Positions 1 through 9,500 of a stretch of 64,000 nucleotides of DNA are shown piece after piece; within the stretch, counting starts at the first letter, position 1, and every line of letters starts with the position of its first letter. Source of the stretch: Shouchella sp047238345. Lineage in GTDB: Bacteria > Bacillota > Bacilli > Bacillales > Bacillaceae_D. Made by a program: the position numbers and the translations under genes. The stretch is from NCBI RefSeq assembly GCF_047238345.1, contig NZ_JBDFMQ010000001.1, positions 2,232,001 through 2,296,000 on the forward strand, in the 5' to 3' direction. The notes under the pieces were generated by a model that had not been told where the DNA came from, did no database searches, and saw nothing but the letters and a program-made list of their open reading frames with translations.

Positions 1-881
1 AACGCAACCGTTACAATGGCTGGCAACCCTTCTGGAATCGCCGCAACGGCTAACGATACCCCGGAAATAAACATGGTTTGAACGTCATGGCCTTGTATAA
101 CCCCAATGCCTACGACTAAGGCTGTTAAAAGCAAAGCAACCGCAATTAAAGTCTTACCGAGTTGTTCAAGACGTCGCTGCAATGGTGTAACGACATTGGT
201 TGTTTCCTGAAGAAGATGCGCAATTTTGCCCATTTCGGTTTTCATTCCAGTGCCAACCACAATGCCTGTTCCACTTCCTTGTGTGACCATCGTTCCCATA
301 AACGCCATATTTTCCTGATCACCTAGAGAAACGTCTTGCTGTTCAATCGGATGGTGATGTTTATGGGTGGGGACCGATTCGCCGGTTAAAGAAGCTTCAT
401 CAATCCGTAAACCTGATACAGAGATGAGACGTAAGTCTGCACCAACCCGATCCCCTGCGCTTATTTTTACATAGTCGCCTGGAACGATTTCGCTTGATAA
501 TACTTTCGTCCATTCATCATTTCGTTTTACGTTCATTTGTGGGGCTGAAAGTTCTTTTAATGCATCAAGGGATTTCTCAGCCTTACGTTCTTGAACAAAT
601 CCAAGAATGGCATTTAAAAACACAATACCCATAATCGTGACCGCATCGAGCATTTCACCAATTAAACCAGAGATCAACGTTGCTGCCAGTAAGACTAGCA
701 CCATAAAATCTTTAAATTGGGCGAGGAAAGTCGCCAACGCTGAAGGCTTTTCTGCTTCTTTAAGCTTGTTCAACCCATACGTACTGACGCGTTTTTTAAC
801 ATTCTTGTCTGTAAGACCTTTCGCTATGCTTGCATTCGTCTTGTGTTCCACTTCTTCAGGCTTCATGCTATACCATTTCAT
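1..881 (-). CDS. yloB: Calcium-type P-type cation-transporting ATPase, N-terminal part
   Basis: ATP-driven cation pump of the plasma membrane, most like the SERCA-type Ca2+ ATPase YloB. Only the first 293 codons are inside the window; the gene runs off the left edge. Visible parts are the N-terminal cation-ATPase domain (about 1-55), paired membrane segments (about 56-95), the actuator domain with the TGES dephosphorylation loop at residues 166-169, and the fourth membrane helix with the PEGL ion-site motif at 283-286. The phosphorylation DKTGT motif would lie beyond the edge. The ATG at 881 follows a GTGAGGTG ribosome site. It diverges from rqcH; in B. subtilis yloA and yloB are also neighbours. 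Substrate specificity is inferred from family resemblance. Confidence 0.88.
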   Translation of the reverse strand, partial: MKWYSMKPEEVEHKTNASIAKGLTDKNVKKRVSTYGLNKLKEAEKPSALATFLAQFKDFMVLVLLAATLISGLIGEMLDAVTIMGIVFLNAILGFVQERKAEKSLDALKELSAPQMNVKRNDEWTKVLSSEIVPGDYVKISAGDRVGADLRLISVSGLRIDEASLTGESVPTHKHHHPIEQQDVSLGDQENMAFMGTMVTQGSGTGIVVGTGMKTEMGKIAHLLQETTNVVTPLQRRLEQLGKTLIAVALLLTALVVGIGVIQGHDVQTMFISGVSLAVAAIPEGLPAIVTVA

Positions 882-911
882 GCATACACCTCACACATCT
901 ACATCCACCCT

Positions 912-983
912 TTGTCCTCATAAACTGTACATGCTATACTTACAAGCCATCTTATTCAGCAAGTCCCAAAAAAATGCTATACT
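912..983 (+). promoter_or_regulatory. Tandem sigma-A-type promoters for rqcH
   Basis: Two hexamer pairs with 17-base spacers read towards rqcH: TTGTCC (912-917) with TATACT (935-940), and TTCAGC (955-960) with TATACT (978-983). Both -10 boxes carry the extended TGC and sit in the same 11-base string ATGCTATACTT. The first pair has the better -35. Prediction from sequence only. Confidence 0.5.
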
Positions 984-1024
984 TTATCAAGGAAACGATT
1001 CGCAGAAAGTAAAGAGGTGATCAC

Positions 1025-2731
1025 ATGTCTTACGATGGCATGATGACAAGAGCGATTACACATGAACTTCAACACTTAATTGGCGGACGAATTTCAAAAA
1101 TTCATCAGCCGTTTAAAACAGAATTAATTTTAACGATCCGGGCGAAAGGGAAAAATCACGCCTTACTCGCTTCAGCAAATGCCCAATTTGCTCGTCTTCA
1201 TCTGACAGAGGAAAAATATGATAACCCAAGCGAACCACCGATGTTTTGTATGCTGCTTCGTAAGCATCTTGAAGGTGGCTTTGTCCAATCCATTACCCAA
1301 GACGGGTTTGACCGTGTCGTTCGTATGACCGTCGCAAACAAAGATGAACTTGGCGACCAAACGGAACGAACGCTCGTCTTTGAGATTATGGGACGCCATA
1401 GTAATATTGTTTTACTAAACCCGCACACAGACATGATTTTGGACAGTATTAAACATGTGCGCTTTGACCAGAGTAGCTACAGAACAGTAGGTCCAGGGCA
1501 AACGTATAAAACCCCACCTGCTCAAGATAAAAAAGATCCACTTCAAGCAAATGCAAATGATGTGTTAAAACAAATTGATTTTAATTCCGGGAAATTAGAT
1601 AAGCAGCTCGTTTCAGCGTTTGCAGGACTATCACCACTTCTAACGAAAGAAATTGTGAGTCGAGCCCCGTTTGCCAATCAAACATCCTTACCTGAATCGT
1701 TTTTAGGGATTATGGAAGCACTCCGTGAGCATCAGTATTCATTCGAATATGTAAAAGGGGAAAAAGAAACGTTCTCTTACGTCTCTTTGCAACATGTGGA
1801 GGGTGAACGGCAACTTTTTTCAAGCGCGAGTGAGCTACTAGATTCATTCTTTTACGGAAAAGCAGAGCGCGATCGAGTGAAACAGCAAGCGCATGATTTG
1901 GATCGGTTGTTAAAAAATGAATACCAAAAAAATGTTCGCAAGCAAAAAAAGCTTGAACAAACGTTAACACAAGCAGAAGAAGCGTCGAAGTTTCAAAAAT
2001 TAGGAGAGTTGCTAACTGCAAACATGCATCTCGTTCAGCGAGGTCATACCCAAATTGAGGTGGTTGACTATTACGATGAAACTGGCGGAATGGTCGCAAT
2101 TGAACTAGACCCGCAAAAAACGCCTTCAGAAAATGCCCAGTGGTATTTTAAGAAATACCAAAAGGCGAAAACCGCACGTTTAGAAGTCGTCGAGCAAATG
2201 AATAGGACCGAACAAGAATTAGCTTATTTAGAAAGCCTCATTCAGCAAATGGATTCAGCGTCTCCTCGTGACGTTGAAGAAATTCGTGAGGAATTAATGG
2301 AAGAAGGCTACTTAAAAAAACGCCTTCAGCAAGGCAAGAAAAAGAAAAAACAAGCCACTACACCTACACTAGAACGGTACCAATCATCGACAGGAATCGA
2401 GTTTCTTGTCGGTAAAAACAATCGTCAAAATGAGTATCTTTCCAATCGATTTGCCCGTCAAAACGACATTTGGCTGCATACAAAAGATATTCCAGGTTCT
2501 CATGTTGTCATTCGTGCGGACGAACCCGACGACACTACGTTGGCAGAAGCTGCACTTGTTGCTGCGTTCTTCTCGAAAGCACGAGACTCTGGTTCGGTGC
2601 CTGTTGATTACACAAAAATTCGCCATGTTAAAAAGCCAAATGGCGCAAAACCTGGCTACGTGACGTACGACAATCAATCGACACTGTTCGTCACTCCTAA
2701 TGAACAAAAGGTTCGACAATTGAAAGCATAA
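1025..2731 (+). CDS. rqcH: Ribosome quality control factor RqcH (NFACT family)
   Basis: Homologue of B. subtilis RqcH/YloA (older name fibronectin-binding protein). It binds stalled 50S subunits carrying peptidyl-tRNA and recruits tRNA-Ala to add C-terminal alanine tails that mark the nascent chain for degradation. Order in the 568 residues: NFACT-N domain with the Asp-Arg pair at 96-97 that is needed for tailing in the family, a helix-hairpin region, a long charged coiled coil (about 275-430), a lysine-rich linker, and the C-terminal NFACT-R domain with the DIWLHTKDIPGSH region. The start at 1025 follows AGAGGTGATCAC. YlmH, which also acts in this pathway, is encoded at 18.2-18.9 kb. Confidence 0.93.
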   Translation: MSYDGMMTRAITHELQHLIGGRISKIHQPFKTELILTIRAKGKNHALLASANAQFARLHLTEEKYDNPSEPPMFCMLLRKHLEGGFVQSITQDGFDRVVRMTVANKDELGDQTERTLVFEIMGRHSNIVLLNPHTDMILDSIKHVRFDQSSYRTVGPGQTYKTPPAQDKKDPLQANANDVLKQIDFNSGKLDKQLVSAFAGLSPLLTKEIVSRAPFANQTSLPESFLGIMEALREHQYSFEYVKGEKETFSYVSLQHVEGERQLFSSASELLDSFFYGKAERDRVKQQAHDLDRLLKNEYQKNVRKQKKLEQTLTQAEEASKFQKLGELLTANMHLVQRGHTQIEVVDYYDETGGMVAIELDPQKTPSENAQWYFKKYQKAKTARLEVVEQMNRTEQELAYLESLIQQMDSASPRDVEEIREELMEEGYLKKRLQQGKKKKKQATTPTLERYQSSTGIEFLVGKNNRQNEYLSNRFARQNDIWLHTKDIPGSHVVIRADEPDDTTLAEAALVAAFFSKARDSGSVPVDYTKIRHVKKPNGAKPGYVTYDNQSTLFVTPNEQKVRQLKA

Positions 2732-2737
2732 CGAAAA

Positions 2738-2770
2738 TGAGCGTATGGAGAAGACTCTTCCATACGCTCA
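2738..2770. terminator. Shared terminator between rqcH and the pyr operon
   Basis: A perfect 12-base inverted repeat (2738-2749 with 2759-2770) lies between two convergent genes. It is preceded by AAAA and followed by a CTCTTTATT tract, so it can stop transcripts from either side. Confidence 0.8.
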
Positions 2771-2777
2771 CTCTTTA

Positions 2778-3437
2778 TTAATAGGCTTTTGTCATCATCC
2801 CGAGACCATTTAAAACGTTTCGATGCTCCACCTGCGAAAAGCCTACGTCTGTTAAAAGACGAGATAATTCTGTTTCGCTTTTACGGTGACGTCGTTCCGA
2901 TACGGTTGCCCATTTCAGTAAGAATGCTTTTTCGTTATCAGAAAATCCATTGGCTTCGGCATAGCTTGATGCTGTTGCTATTGACATGTGCGGAGCAGGA
3001 TTTAAGAGAAACACTTCACCTTCAGGTTTTGTCACTCTTTTTAATTCAGCTATTCCGGATTCGATTGAAGGCAATAAAAACAGTGCGCACGTTGAGAAGA
3101 CACGGTCGTAGGACGCGTCTGTTTCTGCAAGCGCGAGTGCATCCCCAACTTTTGCTATAGCCTTATAATCAACCCGGGCATTTGTAAACAAGTCATTGGC
3201 TCGCTTAACCATTTCCCCGGAAATATCTACACCAACCACTTCTTTCGCTTCTTTTACACCTCTAAGCAAAAATCGCCCTGTACCACAGCCAACATCAAGC
3301 ACACGCTTGTTTTCCCACGAACCGGAAAACCGTTTTAGTTCCGAATGAATCGCAGACAGCCAATCCGTTTGGACCATCTCGTCAAAGAAATCTACTAATG
3401 GATCAAATTCGCTGCCTTCCATTTTACGCATAGACAT
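2778..3437 (-). CDS. Class I SAM-dependent methyltransferase at the end of the pyr operon
   Basis: A 219-residue Rossmann-fold methyltransferase. The SAM-binding motif VLDVGCGTG is at residues 46-54, the acidic motif II VGVDIS follows, and a Methyltransf_11-like core fills the middle. The substrate cannot be read from the sequence. The start at 3437 follows GAGGAAGG and lies 12 bases after pyrE, with no terminator between, so the gene is probably the last cistron of the pyrimidine operon. It is not part of the classical Bacillus pyr operon. A role tied to nucleotide metabolism is possible but is only inference from position. Confidence 0.85.
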   Translation of the reverse strand: MSMRKMEGSEFDPLVDFFDEMVQTDWLSAIHSELKRFSGSWENKRVLDVGCGTGRFLLRGVKEAKEVVGVDISGEMVKRANDLFTNARVDYKAIAKVGDALALAETDASYDRVFSTCALFLLPSIESGIAELKRVTKPEGEVFLLNPAPHMSIATASSYAEANGFSDNEKAFLLKWATVSERRHRKSETELSRLLTDVGFSQVEHRNVLNGLGMMTKAY

Positions 3438-3449
3438 CCTACCTTCCTC

Positions 3450-4091
3450 TTATGATGAACGAACGGTAAGCCAATCTTCATTATGTGGATTTTCTCGCCA
3501 TAAGGTTAGCTTTTGCTGTTCATTCGCAGAAATAAGCTGTCTTTCCTTTGCTTGTTCAATTAACGCATCATATGCGCAGAGAACGTGATAGTCTAAGTTT
3601 GCCTGCTTAAACGCTAATTCTGCTGCGTTTAATTGATAAGAGAAAATTGCAGCAACAAAGGAAACCTCTCCACCAGCCTCTCGAACAGCATCGGCAGCAG
3701 CAATCGAGCTGCCTCCTGTAGAAATTAAATCCTCAATAATGACTACTTTGCTAGAAGCCGGTAAATGTCCTTCAATTTTATTTTTCTTCCCATGACCTTT
3801 TGCGCTACCTCGTACATAGATCATCGGTAGCTGTAATTCTTCCGCGACCCATGCGGCATGAGGAATTCCAGCGGTAGCAGTTCCGGCCACGACATCTGCA
3901 TCTGGCGCATAGGTTTTAATCAAGTGAGCCAGCCCTTTCGCAATGTCTTTTCGTACATGTGGATACGACATCGTTAAGCGATTGTCACAATAAATGGGCG
4001 ATTTCAACCCTGAACTCCATGTAAATGGTTCGTTTGGTGATAATGTAACAGCTTGAATATCGAGTAAGTGATTGGCAATTGTTTGACTCAT
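3450..4091 (-). CDS. pyrE: Orotate phosphoribosyltransferase
   Basis: Transfers the ribose phosphate of PRPP to orotate, giving OMP, the fifth step of UMP synthesis in the cytosol. The protein is 213 residues with a type I phosphoribosyltransferase fold and the PRPP-binding loop VVIIEDLISTGGSS. I chose the ATG at 4091: it overlaps the pyrF stop as ATGA and follows GGGAGTGG, and the protein then begins MSQTIANHLL as in relatives. An in-frame upstream start at 4112 would lie inside pyrF and lacks a good ribosome site. It is translationally coupled to pyrF. Confidence 0.95.
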   Translation of the reverse strand: MSQTIANHLLDIQAVTLSPNEPFTWSSGLKSPIYCDNRLTMSYPHVRKDIAKGLAHLIKTYAPDADVVAGTATAGIPHAAWVAEELQLPMIYVRGSAKGHGKKNKIEGHLPASSKVVIIEDLISTGGSSIAAADAVREAGGEVSFVAAIFSYQLNAAELAFKQANLDYHVLCAYDALIEQAKERQLISANEQQKLTLWRENPHNEDWLTVRSS

Positions 4092-4807
4092 GTAAGAGCC
4101 ACTCCCTTCCATTCCGAATGCATTTCTTTATACACGTGAAGGGGATCTGACGCCATCGTTAAACTTCTACCGACAACGATTCCCCAACTTCCTAGTTGTC
4201 TTGCTTCGGCAGGAGATACGATTCGCATTTGATCTGCCTTATCGTCTTCCGCTCGACGAATTCCAGGGGTGACTGTCAAAAATTCTCGGCCGCATCCTTC
4301 ATGAATAAATGGCACTTCTTTGGCTGAGCAAACGACTCCGTCTAAACCAGATGTTTTTGCTAGCTGTGCGTAGGAACAGACAACGTCTTTTAAAGGCCGA
4401 TCGATGTGAAGCTGTTGCTTGAGCATGTCTTCGTTTGTACTTGTTAGCTGTGTCACAGCAATACATTTTGGTCGTTCCTTCCCTGGCCGTGTACCTGCTT
4501 CTAACCCTTCAATTGCAGCCTCCATCATGGCTTGCCCGCCGGCAGCATGTACGTTCACCATATCAATTTCCATTTCTGCCAGCACGCGCATCGTTCGTTT
4601 CACTGTATTTGGAATATCGTGAAGTTTTAAATCCAGAAAAAGATTGTACTGTGCCTCTTTTAATTCTTCAATCGCTTTCAGCCCTTCACGATAAAAAAGT
4701 TCCATGCCGACTTTGACATCAATCGTTTCGTTTGAAAAGTGTTCAAGAAATTGTCTTCGTTTTCCGCGATGATTAAAGTCTAGCGCGATAAAGAGTGGGT
4801 TTTGCAA
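4088..4807 (-). CDS. pyrF: Orotidine 5'-phosphate decarboxylase
   Basis: Decarboxylates OMP to UMP, the last step of the pathway. The 239-residue TIM barrel carries the catalytic Asp-Lys-Asp cluster in LDLKLHDIP near residues 57-65. The start is TTG at 4807, about nine bases after GGAGGGAG, and it lies inside the 3' end of pyrD (28-base overlap). The two genes are therefore likely coupled. Length and start match the family. Confidence 0.95.
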   Translation of the reverse strand: MQNPLFIALDFNHRGKRRQFLEHFSNETIDVKVGMELFYREGLKAIEELKEAQYNLFLDLKLHDIPNTVKRTMRVLAEMEIDMVNVHAAGGQAMMEAAIEGLEAGTRPGKERPKCIAVTQLTSTNEDMLKQQLHIDRPLKDVVCSYAQLAKTSGLDGVVCSAKEVPFIHEGCGREFLTVTPGIRRAEDDKADQMRIVSPAEARQLGSWGIVVGRSLTMASDPLHVYKEMHSEWKGVALT

Positions 4808-5718
4808 GATTTCCAGCTCCCTCCAATAATGTCCGTAATGCTGTTCATTTCCATCTCATCTAAGTACTGTGGCAATTCGTCAATAATCGTGGGGCATGTG
4901 TACGGATCGACGAAGTTCGCTGTCCCTATCGCAACACAGCTTGCACCAGCTAGTAAAAATTCAATGACATCTTGTGCATTTTGAATGCCGCCCATTCCAA
5001 TGATCGGAATGTCGACTTGTTGACTGACTTGATGAATCATGCGTAATGCGACTGGTTTAATCGCTGGCCCCGATAATCCACCGTATGTATTCGCCAAAAT
5101 AGGTTGACGGGTTTTAAGATCGATTCGCATGCCGAGCAGTGTATTAATCATCGACAGTCCATCTGCGCCAGCTGTTTCAACTGCTTTTGCCATCGCTACG
5201 ATATCCGTAACATTCGGAGACAGCTTGACGTAAACCGGTACTTTAGAAACAGCTTTCACTTCTTTTGTTAATTCGGCGGCGGTTTCAGGTACGGTTCCAA
5301 ATGCAATTCCACCTTGTTTGACGTTCGGACACGAGATGTTCAGCTCTAATGCGTGCACGTTTTGTTCTGCCGATAATCGGGCGGCGACGTCAATATAGTC
5401 GCCCATTGTTGAACCTGCAATATTTGCTACAATCGGCACATCGTAGCGATCAAACCGCGGTAATTCCCTTTCAATCACGCCTGCTAATCCGGGATTTTGC
5501 AACCCAATTGCATTGAGCATGCCTGCTTTTGTTTCGGCAACACGAGGCGTGGCGTTTCCGAATCGCGGTTCTGGCGTCGTTGCTTTTATCGCAATGGCCC
5601 CTAGTTGATTTAAGTCAAAGAATTCCGCATACTCACCGCCAAATCCAAAGCAACCAGAAGCTGGCATGACCGGGTTTTTCATCGACAATCCTGGTAGATT
5701 CACTTCTAATCGATTCAT
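4780..5718 (-). CDS. pyrD: Dihydroorotate dehydrogenase (class 1B), catalytic subunit
   Basis: Oxidises dihydroorotate to orotate with FMN and passes electrons to the PyrK subunit and then NAD+. The 312-residue FMN barrel has the catalytic cysteine in NISCPNVKQGG and the flavin-binding GMGGIQNAQD near the C-terminus. Class 1B is indicated by the sequence type and by pyrK directly upstream. The pyrD start at 5718 abuts the end of pyrK. Confidence 0.95.
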   Translation of the reverse strand: MNRLEVNLPGLSMKNPVMPASGCFGFGGEYAEFFDLNQLGAIAIKATTPEPRFGNATPRVAETKAGMLNAIGLQNPGLAGVIERELPRFDRYDVPIVANIAGSTMGDYIDVAARLSAEQNVHALELNISCPNVKQGGIAFGTVPETAAELTKEVKAVSKVPVYVKLSPNVTDIVAMAKAVETAGADGLSMINTLLGMRIDLKTRQPILANTYGGLSGPAIKPVALRMIHQVSQQVDIPIIGMGGIQNAQDVIEFLLAGASCVAIGTANFVDPYTCPTIIDELPQYLDEMEMNSITDIIGGSWKSCKTHSLSR

Positions 5719-6498
5719 TTATAGTACAACCTCCCCAACTGGAAATACTGGTCCATCCGAACAAATTTTACGATATTCATGGGCATCGCCATCTTCAACT
5801 GCACACACACACGCAAAGCAAGCGCCGATTCCACAACCCATTCGCTCTTCCAACGAAATAAACGCTTTTTTGTGACGGTATCGCTCTGTGACCACTTTTA
5901 ACATTGGTGTAGGGCCGCATGAATAAAGCACGTCACACTTGAGCTCAAATTCGTCGATCGCATTCGTCACAAAGCCGTGAACGCCATGAGAACCATCAAC
6001 TGTCGTCACATAGACATCCCCAAGTGCTTTAAATGCTTCTTCGTAAAAGACATCCTGTTTTGAAGCAAATCCTAGCACACTAATGACGTGAACCCCTTTT
6101 TTTACGAGTTGTTTTGCTAGATAGTAGAGTGGAGGTACACCGATACCGCCCCCAACAAGTAGTGCCACATCGCCTGTTTGTGCTTCTTCAACAGGAAATC
6201 CTTTTCCGAGGGGTCCCATGACGTTTAACGTTTTTCCATTTTCATAGTGTGAAAGTCGAGATGTTCCTTCGCCACCAGCGCGATAAATCATCGTTACTTG
6301 CTGTTTGTTTAAATCAACGTCAGCGATGCTTATTGGGCGACGCAAGAGTAGATCTTCTGACTGCCCTACACGAACATGTAAAAACTGTCCAGGTTGCGTC
6401 ATATGCGCAACTGTTTCCCCTTCTAAAACAAGCTGATAGCTGTCTTTTGCAAGTAATGTTTGTTCAACAACTGTTAATGACCCATAGCGATCTCTCAT
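5719..6498 (-). CDS. pyrK: Dihydroorotate dehydrogenase electron transfer subunit
   Basis: FAD and 2Fe-2S protein that links the class 1B dihydroorotate dehydrogenase PyrD to NAD+. In 259 residues it has an FAD-binding barrel with RRPIS (residues about 54-58), an NAD-binding Rossmann part (LLVGGGIGVPPLYYLA) and a C-terminal iron-sulfur site made by the cysteines of CGIGACFACVC plus a later ICSDGP cysteine. The gene ends exactly where pyrD begins. The gap to carB is 67 bases and contains a hairpin. Confidence 0.95.
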   Translation of the reverse strand: MRDRYGSLTVVEQTLLAKDSYQLVLEGETVAHMTQPGQFLHVRVGQSEDLLLRRPISIADVDLNKQQVTMIYRAGGEGTSRLSHYENGKTLNVMGPLGKGFPVEEAQTGDVALLVGGGIGVPPLYYLAKQLVKKGVHVISVLGFASKQDVFYEEAFKALGDVYVTTVDGSHGVHGFVTNAIDEFELKCDVLYSCGPTPMLKVVTERYRHKKAFISLEERMGCGIGACFACVCAVEDGDAHEYRKICSDGPVFPVGEVVL

Positions 6499-6529
6499 CT
6501 TGATTCCCCCTCTTTTGTTTTCATGGAAA

Positions 6530-6555
6530 GAGTCACGTACCTGTGGCCGTGACCC
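6530..6555. other. Hairpin in the carB-pyrK gap
   Basis: An inverted repeat (about 6530-6537 with 6548-6555; loop of ten) lies in the only sizeable gap inside the downstream half of the pyr operon. In the operon mRNA it forms with one G-U pair and is followed by CTTTCC. On the opposite strand it is followed by six T. It may mark mRNA processing or partial termination; function unknown. Confidence 0.4.
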
Positions 6556-6565
6556 CTTTTTTCAT

Positions 6566-9500
6566 TTATACCGGCTGCGGCATACTTTCTGCTGCAAACG
6601 TAATTGACTCAAGTACGCTTAACAAAGCTGCTGCTGTATCAATGGATGTGAGGCAAACAACACCATTTTCAACGGACTCTCGGCGAATTCTAAAGCCATC
6701 CCGAGCAGGTTGTTTTCCTCTTGTAAGGGTATTAATGACGAATTGGGCTTCCCCTTGACGTATGAGGTCAAGCAAATGAGGTTTTCCCTCATTAATTTTA
6801 TTGACGACACGAACAGGAATCCCTTCCATCTCTAGCAAGTTTGCTGTTCCAGAAGTCGCCATAATGCTGTATCCAATCTCATGGAATCGTTTCGCAATCT
6901 CAATCGATTCTTGCTTATCTTTATCAGCGATCGTGAATAAAACCGATCCGTGCGTAGGGATATTCATACCTGATGCCACGAGTCCTTTATATAACGCTTT
7001 TTCTAATGTGCGGTCGCGCCCCATGACTTCTCCCGTTGACTTCATCTCCGGTCCAAGGGTGATGTCAACTCGACGTAACTTCGCAAACGAGAAGACTGGA
7101 ACTTTAACCGACACTTCTTTTGCTTCAGGGTGGTAGCCTGTGCCGTAACCGAGTGAAGCAAGGCTTTCTCCTAACATCACGCGAGTTGCGACATTTGCCA
7201 TTGGCACACCTGTTATTTTGCTTAGAAACGGTACCGTACGACTAGAACGCGGATTTACTTCTAACACATAGACATCATCTTGATGCCAAACAAATTGAAT
7301 GTTTAGGAGTCCAATAATGTTAAGTCCACGGGCAATCTTAGTCGTTCGTTCAATCAACCGTTCTTTTAAGTGTTCTGGAACCGTTTGAGGCGGGTATACC
7401 GCAATGGAATCACCGGAATGGACCCCTGCTCGTTCGATATGTTCCATGATGCCTGGTATATAGACATCTGTACCATCTGAGATCGCATCGACTTCAAGTT
7501 CTTTCCCTGTTAAATAGCGATCAACGAGCACTGGATGTTTCGGATTTACTTTAACAGCTGACTGCATATAGCGAAGAAGCTCTTCTTCATGATAGACAAT
7601 CTCCATCGCCCGTCCGCCTAATACATATGATGGCCGCACTAGAACGGGATAACCAATCTCAGTGGCAATCGTTACCGCACCCTCGACCGAGGTTGCTGTT
7701 CTTCCTAATGGCTGTGGAATCGCTAAATTCATCAACGTTTGCTCAAATTTGTCCCGGTTTTCGGCACGATCCATATCTTCTAGCTGAGTGCCGATAATCT
7801 TTACGCCTCGAGCAGCTAAATCCGCAGCAAGGTTGATCGCCGTTTGCCCACCAAATTGCACGATGACTCCTTTTGGGTTTTCAAGGTGAATCACATTCAT
7901 GACATCTTCAATCGTCAAAGGTTCGAAATAAAGTTTGTCAGAGGTAGAAAAGTCTGTCGAGACAGTTTCCGGATTATTATTCATAATGATCGCTTCATAC
8001 CCTGCTTCTTTAATCGCCCAAACGGTATGAACCGTTGCATAGTCAAACTCGATGCCTTGACCAATTCGAATTGGACCTGAGCCTAGGACAAGGATACTGT
8101 CTTTTTCTGTAACATTAGACTCATTCTCACGTTCATAGGTACTATAAAAATATGGTGTAGCCGATGCAAATTCCGCTGCGCACGTATCGACCATTTTAAA
8201 AACAGGTTTAATTCCCGCGGCATCTCTTAACTCAAATACCGCTTGTTCCTCCGTCTTCCATCTCTTGGCGATAAACGAATCAGCGAAACCTGCTCTCTTT
8301 ATTTTTCGTAATAGCTTTTCGTTCGTTCTCGCCTCCGTCAACTGTTCTTCTAGTGCGACGATCCGCGCTAGTTTTTGCAAAAAGAGACGATCAATTTTCG
8401 TTGTTTGATAAATTGTTTCTACAGGTGTTCCTTTTCGAAGCAGCGCACCAATCGCAAACAGACGCTCATCGTCCGCTTTCGCAATTTTCTTGAGCAAATT
8501 TTCTTCTGACTGCATGTCTAGTGTTGCGTCTTGAATATGGTCGTAGCCTGCTTCAAGTGATCGAACTGCTTTTAAGAGTGATTCTTCCAGCGAACGTCCA
8601 ATCGCCATCACTTCACCAGTTGCTTTCATTTGCGTCCCTAGGGTACGGTTGGCACTTTCAAATTTGTCAAAAGGCCAGCGAGGAATCTTCGAAACAACAT
8701 AGTCTAGCGCTGGTTCAAAGCTTGCATACGTTGTTTCTGTTACTGGGTTTTTCAACTCGTCCAAATGGTAGCCTACCGCAATTTTCGCAGCAATTTTTGC
8801 AATTGGATAGCCTGTCGCTTTTGAAGCCAAAGCAGATGAACGGCTGACTCGCGGGTTTACTTCAATGATATAGTATTGATCACTATGTGCATCGAGGGCA
8901 AACTGTACGTTGCAACCCCCTTCAATGCCGAGTGCGCGAATAATGGAAAGGGAGGAATTCCGTAACATTTGGTAATCGCGATCGGATAGGGTTTGGCTAG
9001 GTGCGAATACAATTGAATCTCCTGTATGAACACCGACAGGATCAAAGTTTTCCATGTTACAAACAACGATTGCTTCATCTTGTGCATCTCGCATGACTTC
9101 GTACTCTACTTCTTTAAAGCCCGCAATACTTTTTTCCACTAAACATTGCGTAACCGGACTATACTTTAACCCACTTGCAACGATTTCTTGTAAATCCTCA
9201 TCATTATAAGCAATGCCTCCACCTGTACCACCAAGTGTGTAGGCGGGACGAATGATCACAGGGAAGCCAATATGCGCAACAAATTTTTCCGCTTCAGCTA
9301 GCGTATGGACAATCTCACTTTCAGGAACCGGCTCTCCTAGTAAGTTCATAAGGGCTCGAAATTGCTCACGATCCTCTGCTTGTTCAATTGCGCTCAATTT
9401 TGTTCCAAGTAGCTCAATGTCGTAGCGTTCAAGCACGCCCGCATTCTTCAATTCAAGCGCCATATTGAGACCTGTTTGCCCCCCTAGCGTTGGCAGTAGT

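Noticed and set aside
607..1020. Plus-strand open frame of 137 codons over the start of the ATPase gene
   Set aside because: The minus strand encodes a clear P-type ATPase N-terminus with TGES and PEGL motifs; the plus frame has no ribosome site and no family features.
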